Notes: generated by a model not told the origin, from the sequence alone. A stretch of DNA of 64,000 nucleotides from a bacterium (GCA_029551925.1 JAKPEO010000103.1:47704-111703); one strand, 5' to 3'. Shown: positions 39,545 to 49,362, counted from the first letter of the stretch. Translations and numbers: made by a program.

Positions 39545-41184
39545 AAATATCTTTAAAATATAAGTTGTTGGTTATTATAGTATTTTTATTTTTGATTTTG
39601 ATTTTTTGCTCAACGCTAATTACTTATTTTTATACTGCTCGTCATCAAGAAAATTTTTTTGTAAATAAATTATCAAAAAAACAAGCGAGTTATCAAAAGA
39701 AAAATGAACTTATAAAAAATGTTTTTTCAGAATTATCAGAGGAAATGCGCAATCTATATAAACGCAATATCGAAAATGATTTTCGTGAATTTTATTTTTC
39801 GCTTGAAAATTCGCTTATTATTGAATCTCTGCAAGCTCAGACCGAAGCGCTGGCGCAATTAGCGAATAAATATAAAACTGAAAATTTTGCGATACTTGAA
39901 GAAAAAGGAATAATCCAAATTGCGAACGATATAAATTTATGGAACAAACCGATTTTGTCGTTTCTTGAAACCAAAAACATTAAATTGAATGAAAATTTAA
40001 AAGATTTTGTATGCTCCGAATATGAAAATTATTTTGTGATAACGGCAAAATTAAAAGTAAAAAACAGAAAATTCAATATTTATTTTTTTGTAAATATTCA
40101 AGAACTATTGAATTTCACAGAACCGCAAAAAAATAAAATTTTAGAAAATATCAAAGATGAAGAAATCGCTGATTTCGCAGAATTAACAGCAGACAAAAAT
40201 GAAATCAAAAAAATCGGATTTCAGTTATTAAAAATATTCACGCTTACAAATTTAATAATATTTATATTAGGTGCAATTATAATTAGCATCGCGCTGAAAT
40301 TAATGCTGACAAAATTAGCAAAAATACAAAGCGCTATTAAAGAAATAAAAAATAAAAATTACGGATATCGCGTAAAATTGCATTCTTACTTGAAAGATGA
40401 ATTTGATGATTTTGCCGAACAGACAAATTTAATGGCTGAGCATATCGAAAATGAAAAATTAAATGAATTAATAGAAGTTACTGAAAAATTATTGCCGCAG
40501 CGCCGCGAAATAATTTTTTCTGATTATTCTGTCAGCGGATACATTCAGCAATCGCGCGAGATCGGCGGTGATTTTTATGATTTAATAGAAATAACAGAAA
40601 ACAAATATATCTGCGTAATTGCAGATGTAGTGGGCAAATCGTTTCCGGCGGCGTATCTAATGACGCTCGCAATTAATTCTATACGACTATTATGTAAGCA
40701 ATACGATAATAATACCTCTTTTCTGTCCGCTTTAAACGATTATATTAAAAACTACACGCCGTCCGGCAAATGGTTCACTATGATTTTTTCTGTGATTGAT
40801 TTACTTGATAATAAAATTGAAATTATCAACTGCGGTCATCCTTCGGCGTTTTTTTATAAAACAAATAATACTATTGAAATTTCTTCGCAACTGCCGATGA
40901 TTGGTCAATTTTCATCAGAAAAATTCAATAAATATTTGGCTGAATATTCCCAAAATCAATGCATTCATAATTTTGAAAAAAATAATATTTTAATTATATA
41001 TACTGACGGATTGTCTGATTTAGTGCAAAATAACAACTGCAATATAAAAACACTATTTCATGAATTTTGCGATAACAATGACTTCAAAAAAAACGCTGAT
41101 AATTTTTTGAATTTTATCAAGACAAAGTTGCATAATTTTGATATTAAAGACGATTTAACTTTTTGTATAATCACAAGACATTAA
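39541..41184 (+). CDS. Membrane sensor, HAMP and SpoIIE/RsbU-type PP2C phosphatase
   Basis: TEKLLPQRREIIFSDYSVSGYIQQSREIGGDFYDLIEI, CVIADVVGKSFPAAYLMTLA, NCGHPSAFFYK; two TMs; overlaps the upstream stop (ATGA). Confidence 0.9.
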   Translation: MKISLKYKLLVIIVFLFLILIFCSTLITYFYTARHQENFFVNKLSKKQASYQKKNELIKNVFSELSEEMRNLYKRNIENDFREFYFSLENSLIIESLQAQTEALAQLANKYKTENFAILEEKGIIQIANDINLWNKPILSFLETKNIKLNENLKDFVCSEYENYFVITAKLKVKNRKFNIYFFVNIQELLNFTEPQKNKILENIKDEEIADFAELTADKNEIKKIGFQLLKIFTLTNLIIFILGAIIISIALKLMLTKLAKIQSAIKEIKNKNYGYRVKLHSYLKDEFDDFAEQTNLMAEHIENEKLNELIEVTEKLLPQRREIIFSDYSVSGYIQQSREIGGDFYDLIEITENKYICVIADVVGKSFPAAYLMTLAINSIRLLCKQYDNNTSFLSALNDYIKNYTPSGKWFTMIFSVIDLLDNKIEIINCGHPSAFFYKTNNTIEISSQLPMIGQFSSEKFNKYLAEYSQNQCIHNFEKNNILIIYTDGLSDLVQNNNCNIKTLFHEFCDNNDFKKNADNFLNFIKTKLHNFDIKDDLTFCIITRH

Positions 41185-41438
41185 AAAATCCCGCAGCGCA
41201 GAAGCGTGCTTCTAAAAAATCTTACATATTTTTAACAAACAAACAAATATGAATAAATGTAATTTTAATTTCGGGAAATATACAGACATGGTATCCCCCT
41301 TTTTAAGAAAGATATTATAAAATAAAAATCTAAGTCAAGAGGAAAAAAGTGTAAAAGATGTAGGTAGTTAAAATCAGGTAGCCATTCCATAATTAAAGTT
41401 GCGGGTTCTTTCCAGTTTTTATAAGAATTTTTGGGAAT

Positions 41439-42200
41439 ATAGTGGACTGAAAAGTCAAGACAAAAAAAATCAAGCGACTTTTCCTTTTTTTAAAATTAAA
41501 TTAATCACCTCCTCGTTAGCATAATAAACTTGGTCAGGGCATAAATTAGCGATGGCAGAGAATGTTCGCGTAAAAAATTATATTTATAAAAAAAACAATT
41601 CAAGCCATTAAATAAAGCAGACATAGATTCATAATTATAAAGATAAATATTTTCATATTTTAGCGTTCTAAAAAAAAACGCTCAACAAAAATATTATCAA
41701 GCGCTCTGCCAGTAGAATTCATTGAAATTTTAATATCTTTATCAATAAGGATTTTACAAAAATTTTCAGAAGTAAATTGAGACCCTTGCTCTGTATTAAA
41801 AATTTCTGGCGTCGGATATTTCGCCAATGCTTCATTTAATGCGTCAATACAAAATTGAGCATCAAGTGAATTTGAAATTTTATAATTTAAAATTTTTCTG
41901 CTGAAAATATCCATAATAACAACTAAATAACAAAAGCCCTGATTTAATCTAATTATATGTAATATCTGCTGCCCAAACTTGATACGGAAATTATTATTAT
42001 TCTGTTTTATTCCCAGCGTCGGCAATCGAGTCATTTTTTTGTTTTTTTTCATTTTGGGAATCTGCTAAACTTTTTAAAAGTTTTACACATTCCCACAATC
42101 TCTCTTTATCAAAAAAAATGAAAAAGTCCTTTATTATTTTTTGTCTATTTTTCTCAGGCCATTATAGTTGCGAAATGTTAAAAAAAATGCGAGAAAAAAT
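41439..42200 (-). mobile_element. IS3-family element relic (one end at 41440; outer boundary uncertain)
   Basis: TAGTGGACTGAAAAGTCAAGAC terminal repeat-like end plus DDE integrase-core transposase fragment; no matching opposite end seen. Confidence 0.65.
41660..42052 (-). pseudogene. IS3-family transposase (OrfB/rve core), frameshifted
   Basis: LNQGFCYLVVIMDIFSRKILNYKISNSLDAQFCIDALNEAL...FNTEQGSQFTSENFCKILIDKDIKISMNSTGRALDNIFVERFF; N-terminal VWAADITY lies in another frame (FGQQILHII in this ORF). Confidence 0.85.
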
Positions 42201-42228
42201 TTTCTGTAATTCAACAAAAAAAATCTTG

Positions 42229-42263
42229 TTTTTTTTTTTTTTTTATTATAATTAAAAAAAAAA
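42229..42263. repeat. T16-ATTATAATT-A10 homopolymer hairpin
   Basis: Direct reading of homopolymer runs upstream of the 42292 ORF. Confidence 0.7.
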
Positions 42264-42291
42264 TCCACAATTTTAAAATTTCAAAGTTAAG

Positions 42292-42579
42292 GTGATATTT
42301 ATGGGATTTAAAAGTATTTATGATGACGATGACGATGATTTTAAAAATGACGATTATGACGATGATTTTTTTGAAGATGAAAAAGATGAAGACAGCGATG
42401 ACGATGAATTTGAAGAAAAGGAAATAATTACATATTATTGTAATGACTGTAATTATCGCTGGCAGAAAATATATTCTAATAAAGATGTTAACGATGATAT
42501 TGATACTTACGATGATTCGTATTATGACTCTGAAGATTCTTGTCCGATGTGCGGAAGCAATGAAATTGACAGAGTTTAA
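42292..42579 (+). CDS. Small hyperacidic zinc-ribbon protein
   Basis: GFKSIYDDDDDDFKNDDYDDDFFEDEKDEDSDDDEFEE then CNDCNYRW ... CPMCGS; AAGGTG upstream. Confidence 0.75.
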   Translation: MIFMGFKSIYDDDDDDFKNDDYDDDFFEDEKDEDSDDDEFEEKEIITYYCNDCNYRWQKIYSNKDVNDDIDTYDDSYYDSEDSCPMCGSNEIDRV

Positions 42580-42588
42580 AGTAAATGA

Positions 42589-44013
42589 ATGAATGTTTTA
42601 TTAATTAATCCGCCGTATATTAAGGGTTATAGCCGCGCTTCAAGAAGCGCGGCTGTAACCAAAAGCGGCACGCTCTATTATCCTATTTTTTTAGGGTATT
42701 TAGCCGCTTTTTTAGAAAAAAATAATTTTAAAATAAAACTAATAGACGCTATTGCCGATGATTTAGATATTGATAAAATATTTAATATTATTTGCGAGTT
42801 TCAACCGTCTGCTGTTATCTGCGACGCTTCACCGCCGAGCGGTAAATGCGATGCGCAGTTTTTAGATGCTTTAAAAACTAAATTTCCGAAAATTAAATGC
42901 GTTCTTGTCGGGCAGTATCCGACATTTTATTCAAATGAATTATTGAACGCTGATTATTCTTTTGACGCGTTTATAATAAAAGAATACGATGATGCAGTTT
43001 TAAAATATTTAACTGTTTCGCAGCCGAATCTCAATAATTTATTTATAAAGGCAGGTGGCAAATTTTTACAGAGCGGTTATTCGCAGCCGAATACTGTTGA
43101 GTTGGATGAATTTCCATTTGTCAGCAAAATCTTTTTTAAAAATCTTGATATAAAAAAATATTTTTATTCCGCTGTAAATTATCCGGTGATTACTATTCTT
43201 GCTTCGCGCGGCTGCCCTTATAAATGTTCGTTTTGCGCGCTGCCGTCATATTTTTATTTGAAATACCGCCAGCGTTCTATTGAAAATTTAATACAAGAAT
43301 TTGAGTTTATCAAATCTACAATGCCATATATTAAAACAGTGTTTTTAGAAGATGATTCTTTTAATGCAAATTTAGATTATCTCAAAGAATTTTGTAAAGC
43401 AAAAATCAAATTTAATAATCAATTGGAATGGGCGATTAATTTCAGTCCAGCTAATTATGATGAAGAATCAATTGCATTACTTAAGCAAGCAAATTGTAAA
43501 TTATTAGTAATAGGTTATGAAACTGCAAACAATAATATTTTAAAAAAAATCGGTAAAAAAAATACGTCTGTTGAAAAATATTTTGAACTTACTAATTTAA
43601 TCAAAAAATATAAAATTAATATTCATGGCTGTTTTATTTTTGGATTACCGTCAGAAACCGAGCAAGATGCGAAGAATACAATTAAAACCGCGATAAAACT
43701 TAATCCTGATACTGTGCAATTTTTTCCAATGATGATTAATCCGCATACTGATTTGTTTTATTATTATAAATATAATAATTATCTTTTAACAGAACAATCA
43801 GATTATAATACAATTGACGGGCTTCATCATACAAATGTTTCTACTAATGAATTGCCAGCAGATAAAATTATGGCGCTGTGCGCAGCTGCGCGAAAAAGAT
43901 TCTATTTTAGATTTTCTTATATTTTTCGCAGATTTTTAAAATCTTTTGGGTCTATGTATGAATTTAAAAGATTTATACGCGTTATTCGCGCAGCGTTAAG
44001 AACTATTCGGTGA
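42589..44013 (+). CDS. B12-binding domain radical SAM protein
   Basis: LLINPPYIKGYSRASRSAAVTKSGTLYYPIFLGYLAAFLE; SRGCPYKCSFCALPS; FIFGLPSETEQDAKNTI. Confidence 0.92.
   Translation: MNVLLINPPYIKGYSRASRSAAVTKSGTLYYPIFLGYLAAFLEKNNFKIKLIDAIADDLDIDKIFNIICEFQPSAVICDASPPSGKCDAQFLDALKTKFPKIKCVLVGQYPTFYSNELLNADYSFDAFIIKEYDDAVLKYLTVSQPNLNNLFIKAGGKFLQSGYSQPNTVELDEFPFVSKIFFKNLDIKKYFYSAVNYPVITILASRGCPYKCSFCALPSYFYLKYRQRSIENLIQEFEFIKSTMPYIKTVFLEDDSFNANLDYLKEFCKAKIKFNNQLEWAINFSPANYDEESIALLKQANCKLLVIGYETANNNILKKIGKKNTSVEKYFELTNLIKKYKINIHGCFIFGLPSETEQDAKNTIKTAIKLNPDTVQFFPMMINPHTDLFYYYKYNNYLLTEQSDYNTIDGLHHTNVSTNELPADKIMALCAAARKRFYFRFSYIFRRFLKSFGSMYEFKRFIRVIRAALRTIR
42625..42660 (+). promoter_or_regulatory. 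Strong hairpin within the 5' coding region of the B12 radical SAM gene
   Basis: GGTTATAGCCGCGCTTC-AA-GAAGCGCGGCTGTAACC; 17-nt complementary arms with one G-U type mismatch. Confidence 0.6.
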
Positions 44014-44106
44014 TTGCGGCAAACTTGAATTTAAAAAAAATCAGTATTTTTCGAGAGCGTTTATAAAAAAAAATCAAATCATAGGTTTATTTTGATTATT
44101 AAAAAA

Positions 44107-44135
44107 TTGACAGAGTAAGACTTTTATTGTATTAT
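44107..44135 (+). promoter_or_regulatory. sigma70-like promoter
   Basis: TTGACA (44107-44112), 17 nt, TATTAT (44130-44135). Confidence 0.6.
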
Positions 44136-44172
44136 ATTTACTAGAAAAATGTTTTTTTACAGGAGCCAAACC

Positions 44173-45042
44173 TTGAAAAAAATTTTAATATTGAATTTTA
44201 TTATAATAGTTTTTTTTAATTTTAAAACGCTGGCGCTTAATATTAAAATGGAAAATAATATTCAATATAATAATGCGAGAATAGTATTTGAAAACAAGGT
44301 GTTTCCAGAGCGGGCAGATAAATTAGAAGTGGAAGTATCGCTCGGCAATTCTCGCGGAAGAATGCTGATTGACCGCAAAGATATTTTTTTGATTGAACTG
44401 CCTGATAGTCAATTAAAGCCACGGATAATAAAAAAAATCGGCTCTGTTAAGATTACGGATTTTGCCGGAAAAGCGATAGATTACGGATTTTTAAGTCCAT
44501 TAGATACAATTGAAGTAGGCGCAAATTCGCAGATGAATATTTCGTTTAATTCTGTACCGGCTCTGCGTATTGGCGCAAACACAAAATTTCGAGTCGGATT
44601 GATGGAATATGATTTTAAATTAACGGATCCGAATGTTGATGAGACGCAAGAGCAGCCGGAGCAATCAGATGCCATCGAAGAAATGAAAAATGAAGAGATG
44701 ATTTTTGAATTGAAATACGGCGAATTTTGGGGTATTTTTGATGATGCGAATAATCAATTTATTAATGGTTTTATAATTGATTGTAACGATGCACAATTTT
44801 ATATTAAAAGCCCAAAATTTTATATTAAATATTCAGTAGATAAAGACCAGACAATTTTAACTGTTTTTCCAATAAGTGGCAGAATAATAATAGATGTTAA
44901 AAAGATGGACAAAAAATTTTTAGTGCGTGAAGGAAAATTTATGACTATATATAATGGCGAGCGTGCGACTAAACCTACAATTTATAGTCAATCGCCTGAA
45001 ATGACGCGGATTTTTCAGATCTTCGAAAAAGGAAATTTTTAA
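44173..45042 (+). CDS. Exported FecR-like domain protein
   Basis: TTG start after AGGAG; signal peptide; LDTIEVGANSQMNISF...ALRIGANTKFRV; C-terminal GRIIIDVKK..FLVREGKFMTIYNG. Confidence 0.55.
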   Translation: MKKILILNFIIIVFFNFKTLALNIKMENNIQYNNARIVFENKVFPERADKLEVEVSLGNSRGRMLIDRKDIFLIELPDSQLKPRIIKKIGSVKITDFAGKAIDYGFLSPLDTIEVGANSQMNISFNSVPALRIGANTKFRVGLMEYDFKLTDPNVDETQEQPEQSDAIEEMKNEEMIFELKYGEFWGIFDDANNQFINGFIIDCNDAQFYIKSPKFYIKYSVDKDQTILTVFPISGRIIIDVKKMDKKFLVREGKFMTIYNGERATKPTIYSQSPEMTRIFQIFEKGNF

Positions 45043-45045
45043 TTT

Positions 45046-45927
45046 TTGTCAATGTTTATAAAAAAAATAATTTTATTTTTTATTTTTTTATTTGCGGCGC
45101 GCATAGGTTTTGCGAGCGCTGTAAAAAATATAGATTTTTTGAAAATAGAAAATGTAAAAGAGTTCAAGACAGTAGATTGGAATAATGACGGCAAGCAGGA
45201 TATATTAGTTTATTTTAATGACGGAAGATTTGGAATATTTATAAATAATTCTAAATCAATAGATGAATTATCATTTGAGCCGATTCGTTATATAAAACTA
45301 AAAGTTGATAATTTTGATGAGATGCTTAAAAATTCTGCTGTTGAAGATACGGCGGTCAAGCACTTAAAAAAACCAGAAATAGAGACAGCTAAAATCAAAA
45401 TTCCGAAAATTCAGCAAGTTTATAAAGATAACAAAGATACAAAAAATATAGAATTATCAGCGAAAAAAGATGGTGCGGATAGCGTTGTAAAAATCACTGA
45501 AAAATCCGATGTGTCAAAAACACCGTCGCAGATTTCACAAGGTTTTATTTATGATGCGTGTATATTGAATTTTATTAATGAAACAGATATTTCTCGCGCT
45601 TCTGAAGCGGAATGGCTAAAAATAGGGATACCGAATTTATTAGCATTTGAATTAGAAAATTTTAAAAATATAACAATTATGCCGCGCGATTTATCAGGGA
45701 AACTAATGCCCGGCAACCCCAAAATTAACAGCCGTATAGTAATATACGGTTCGTATAAAATATTAGAGAACGATATTATTATTACGGTTTTTATAAACGA
45801 CGGCAAAAAAATCAAGCAGCAAAAATTTGCCGGTAAAAATAATACTGACGGCTTTTTGACTACAATATCATCTGTCGGCATAGAATTAGCAAAACAAGTA
45901 TCAGAAATTTTAAATCTTTCAAAGTGA
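45046..45927 (+). CDS. Exported protein with FG-GAP-like and FlgO/TolB-N-like regions
   Basis: DWNNDGKQDILVYFNDGRFGIF; C-terminal WLKIGIPNLLAFELENFKNITIMPRD...VIYGSYKILENDIIITVFI. Confidence 0.5.
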   Translation: MSMFIKKIILFFIFLFAARIGFASAVKNIDFLKIENVKEFKTVDWNNDGKQDILVYFNDGRFGIFINNSKSIDELSFEPIRYIKLKVDNFDEMLKNSAVEDTAVKHLKKPEIETAKIKIPKIQQVYKDNKDTKNIELSAKKDGADSVVKITEKSDVSKTPSQISQGFIYDACILNFINETDISRASEAEWLKIGIPNLLAFELENFKNITIMPRDLSGKLMPGNPKINSRIVIYGSYKILENDIIITVFINDGKKIKQQKFAGKNNTDGFLTTISSVGIELAKQVSEILNLSK

Positions 45928-45942
45928 GAGGCGAAAGGAATT

Positions 45943-47148
45943 ATGTCAGAAAATATAATAAATGATATAGTGGCATATACGCTCGATGAAGCGCTGGTGA
46001 GCAATTATTATTTATTTCGTGTGCCGCCGCTTACTATTGTTGGCGACGGCGCAACTGCGAAATTAGGCGAGCATATGAAGAAATTAAAGGTAAAACATTC
46101 ATTTATAGTAACAGACAAAGTAATTGTAAAATTAGGATTATTAGAACAGACATTGCGCTCATTAAAAAAGATGAATATTGCTTATACAATATACGATGAA
46201 GTTGAGCCGGATCCAACTGATTTGATGGTGTATAATGGCGTGAATTTTTATAAACAATCGCAAGCGGACTGCATAATTGGATTTGGCGGCGGCTCGCCGA
46301 TTGATGCTGCAAAAGCGATAGCGGTGTTAGTTAATAATAATTTACAATTGAATTCTGCTAATATTGAAGAAAATATAAACGATCGACCACCGTTAGTCGC
46401 AGTGCCTACTACTGCCGGAACAGGCACAGAGGTAACAGATGTTACGGTTATAACAAACACTACAACAAATGTTAAGATGGTGATTAAGCATCCGTTGATG
46501 GTGCCGGATATAGCGTTAATAGACCCGAATTTAACTCTCAATATTTCGCCGTATATTACTGCTGCTACTGGAATTGATGTTTTAACGCATGCAATAGAAG
46601 CGTATGTTGCGCGGAGTTCGTGCACGCTTGCGCGAGCATTATCGCATCGCGCAATTAGATTAGTTATGAAATATCTGCCGACAGCGGTTGGATATGGGGC
46701 TAATATAATAGCGCGTCATAAAATGGCTGTTGCTTGTTATATGGCTGGTATGGCATTTTCAAATGCTGGATTGGGATTATGTCATTCAATGGCACACCAA
46801 CTTGGTGCGACATATAAAATACCACATGGCGTAGCAAATGCTTTGCTGCTGCCGCATATTATGCGATTCAATCTGCTTGTGCGGCTCGATAGATTTGTGG
46901 AAATTGCGCATATTATTGATGAACGATTTGAACAATTGACAAAAAAAGAAGCGGCGTTGAAAGGCATTGACGCGATAGCACAAATGATTAGCGAAATAGG
47001 ATTGCCTACGCAATTACGCGAAATCGGTGCAATTTGCGAAGATTTTAATATGATGGCTGAAAATGCGCTTAAAGATATAACAATCAAAACCAATCCGCGC
47101 AGCGCTAATATTGACGATATTATAAAAATTTTTGAAAGTGCCTATTGA
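45943..47148 (+). CDS. Iron-containing alcohol dehydrogenase
   Basis: DCIIGFGGGSPIDAAKAIAVL, VPTTAGTGTEVT, GIDVLTHAIEAYV, GLCHSMAHQLGATYKIPHGVANALLLPH. Confidence 0.96.
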   Translation: MSENIINDIVAYTLDEALVSNYYLFRVPPLTIVGDGATAKLGEHMKKLKVKHSFIVTDKVIVKLGLLEQTLRSLKKMNIAYTIYDEVEPDPTDLMVYNGVNFYKQSQADCIIGFGGGSPIDAAKAIAVLVNNNLQLNSANIEENINDRPPLVAVPTTAGTGTEVTDVTVITNTTTNVKMVIKHPLMVPDIALIDPNLTLNISPYITAATGIDVLTHAIEAYVARSSCTLARALSHRAIRLVMKYLPTAVGYGANIIARHKMAVACYMAGMAFSNAGLGLCHSMAHQLGATYKIPHGVANALLLPHIMRFNLLVRLDRFVEIAHIIDERFEQLTKKEAALKGIDAIAQMISEIGLPTQLREIGAICEDFNMMAENALKDITIKTNPRSANIDDIIKIFESAY

Positions 47149-48002
47149 TTCCATTTTAATTTTGTTTTTATTAAATCGTAATATCTGATTTTATTTAGTT
47201 TGACTATATTGAATGTATGTTTAGCGCTACGGATAATTATTGAAATGTTTTTTTTCAAAGGTATCTGCAATTGTCCGTCTATTGTAATGGCTGCGCTGTC
47301 TAATTTTTTGCTTGTATAACTTAATTCTACCATATCTTCTGCTGACAAAATAATAGGTCTGATTGCCAGGGAATGCGCGCTTAACGGCGTAAATGCAATA
47401 CAATTTAGATTAGGATTGACAATAGGTCCGCCTGCTGATAATGAATGACCTGTTGAGCCGGTCGGCGTTGATACTATTATTCCGTCTGCGCGGATATTCG
47501 TAAAATGCTGGTTGTTGATATTTACATTTATAGTGATTAACCGCGATATCGCCCGCGGCGAAATTGTGATTTCGTTTATCGCAAAACCTTTATTATTTTC
47601 GATTGTATATTCTAAAATCATTCGTTTTTCAATATATATATCATTTGAATTTATTATATTGCTATTTTCAAGAAATTGCTCTGCTGTTAGTTCTGATAAA
47701 AATCCCAAAAATCCGATATTTATCGGCAAAATATTAATGGCATATTGCGAATATTCGCGCGCAACTCCGATAAAAGTGCCGTCGCCGCCAATAGCAATAA
47801 TTGTATTGACAAATTTCGGTATTTGTTTGGCATCAATAATTATGCAGTTCTCATCTTTTATTTTTTCAGATAATTTTTCTGTGATATATATAGTCTTTTT
47901 TTGATTTAATAACTCCGCAATAATTTTTTTAGAAATTGCAATTGCATTTTTTTTCTTGAAATTTACTATTACTGCCAATTTATTTGGTATTTGAAATTTC
48001 AT
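47142..48002 (-). CDS. nadK: NAD kinase
   Basis: IIAIGGDGTFIGVAREY, NIGFLGFLSEL, NEITISPRAISR, ADGIIVSTPTGSTGHSLSAGGPIVNP. Confidence 0.95.
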   Translation of the reverse strand: MKFQIPNKLAVIVNFKKKNAIAISKKIIAELLNQKKTIYITEKLSEKIKDENCIIIDAKQIPKFVNTIIAIGGDGTFIGVAREYSQYAINILPINIGFLGFLSELTAEQFLENSNIINSNDIYIEKRMILEYTIENNKGFAINEITISPRAISRLITINVNINNQHFTNIRADGIIVSTPTGSTGHSLSAGGPIVNPNLNCIAFTPLSAHSLAIRPIILSAEDMVELSYTSKKLDSAAITIDGQLQIPLKKNISIIIRSAKHTFNIVKLNKIRYYDLIKTKLKWNQ

Positions 48003-48024
48003 TGCCTCGCCATAAAATAAAAAT

Positions 48025-48660
48025 TCAATTTATAAATCTTTCAAAGTATTCTTTTATATAATAATTATTTTCTTGTTCATATTCTATCGTAGTTTTTGGT
48101 CCGTGTCCGGGATAAACGATGTAATCATTATATTCCATTAATTTTTTAAGAGATTGAGCCATTTCGTGGTCATCACCGCCGGGCAAATCAGTGCGTCCTA
48201 TATTTTCAAAAAATAGCGTATCGCCTGTGAACATTATTTTTTGAGATGGGAACAAAATACAGATGCTGCCTTTGGAATGACCGGGCGTGTGAATTACTTC
48301 AAAATATAAATTATCAGTTATAAAATATTTTTCAAAAAAATTATAATTTTGAAATTTTGTATATAATGGTCTGCCGCTGATATTTCGGATTATAGATTCC
48401 TGAGCATTATACATTTTTAAATCTAAATTATGCAAATATATAGGAGCGTTTAATTTTTCGGCTAATCCGCTTATTCCAGAAATATGGTCGTAATGTCCGT
48501 GTGTCAACAAAATATACTTGACATCTATTTTTTGCTTATTTAAAAATTCTAATATTTTATCTTCGTCGCCGCCAGCGTCTATTACTATGCCGTTTGCTTT
48601 ATCATATACAATATAACAATTTGCTTCGAGCGGCCCTACTTCTAAAATTTTTAATTCCAT
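48025..48660 (-). CDS. MBL-fold metallohydrolase (glyoxalase II-like)
   Basis: LLTHGHYDHISGISGL, VIHTPGHSKGSICIL, FTGDTLFFENIGRTDLPGGD, YPGHGPKTTI. Confidence 0.95.
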   Translation of the reverse strand: MELKILEVGPLEANCYIVYDKANGIVIDAGGDEDKILEFLNKQKIDVKYILLTHGHYDHISGISGLAEKLNAPIYLHNLDLKMYNAQESIIRNISGRPLYTKFQNYNFFEKYFITDNLYFEVIHTPGHSKGSICILFPSQKIMFTGDTLFFENIGRTDLPGGDDHEMAQSLKKLMEYNDYIVYPGHGPKTTIEYEQENNYYIKEYFERFIN

Positions 48661-49358
48661 TATTTTTTCTCATCCTGTTTATTTTCTTTTAATAATGATT
48701 GCAGCATTTCAAATTTTATAGTGTCAAACGCCATAGGCGTTAGTTCTGAAATTTTATAGCCGTTTTTCATTTTAAAAAAAATCTGAGCGGTTGTGTAAGC
48801 GTCTATGTATGCTCTGTGTTTATTGCCTAATGTGTAGGTTACTCTAAAATGTTTCATCAAATCAGATAAATGCACTTCATAAGTATCTTTAAAATTTAGT
48901 TTTGCAAGCTTTTTGTCTAATTCATAGACATTAATTGCAATTTTATATGTGTCGAGCACAATATTTTTAGGAATAGGAAATTTACAAATTTCGCAGAATT
49001 TGCGGATAAACACGCAATCAAAGCCCACGCGATGACCTACTACCACATAATCTTCTTCCAAAAATTTCAAAAAATCTGACAGCACTTGGTCTATTGTTCG
49101 ACAATTTTGCAATTGTTCTTTTTTTATGTTATGCGTTTTTGCAGCCATCGGCGACCAGAAATTAGTTTGCGGTTTTATTCGTTCGCTGAATATATTTAAA
49201 ATTTTATATTTTTTTTGACCGTGTTTTTTGCAATATTTTATTGCGCCGATTTCTATAATTTCGCCGACTTCCGGCAATCCGGTAGTTTCAAGGTCAAACA
49301 CTATTATTTTATTCAAACTCGGTTTTTTTGTATTTTTTTCGTCTGCTTCTTTTGCCAT
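48660..49358 (-). CDS. DnaQ-like 3'-5' exonuclease
   Basis: IIVFDLETTGLPEVGEIIEIGAIKY, VVGHRVGFDCVFIRKF, HRAYIDAYTTAQIF. Confidence 0.9.
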   Translation of the reverse strand: MAKEADEKNTKKPSLNKIIVFDLETTGLPEVGEIIEIGAIKYCKKHGQKKYKILNIFSERIKPQTNFWSPMAAKTHNIKKEQLQNCRTIDQVLSDFLKFLEEDYVVVGHRVGFDCVFIRKFCEICKFPIPKNIVLDTYKIAINVYELDKKLAKLNFKDTYEVHLSDLMKHFRVTYTLGNKHRAYIDAYTTAQIFFKMKNGYKISELTPMAFDTIKFEMLQSLLKENKQDEKK

Positions 49359-49362
49359 ATTT

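Noticed and set aside
41190-41440. Possible additional transposase fragment upstream of the IS3 end
   Set aside because: Minus-strand frame (e.g. WKEPATLIMEWLPDFNYLHLLHF) is short and matched no family I can name.
45549-46004. Antisense ORF (151 aa)
   Set aside because: Opposes the 45046 gene and the ADH start; no domain.
46248-47093. Antisense ORFs (125, 103, 75 aa) in the ADH gene
   Set aside because: Shadow frames of a clear iron-containing ADH.
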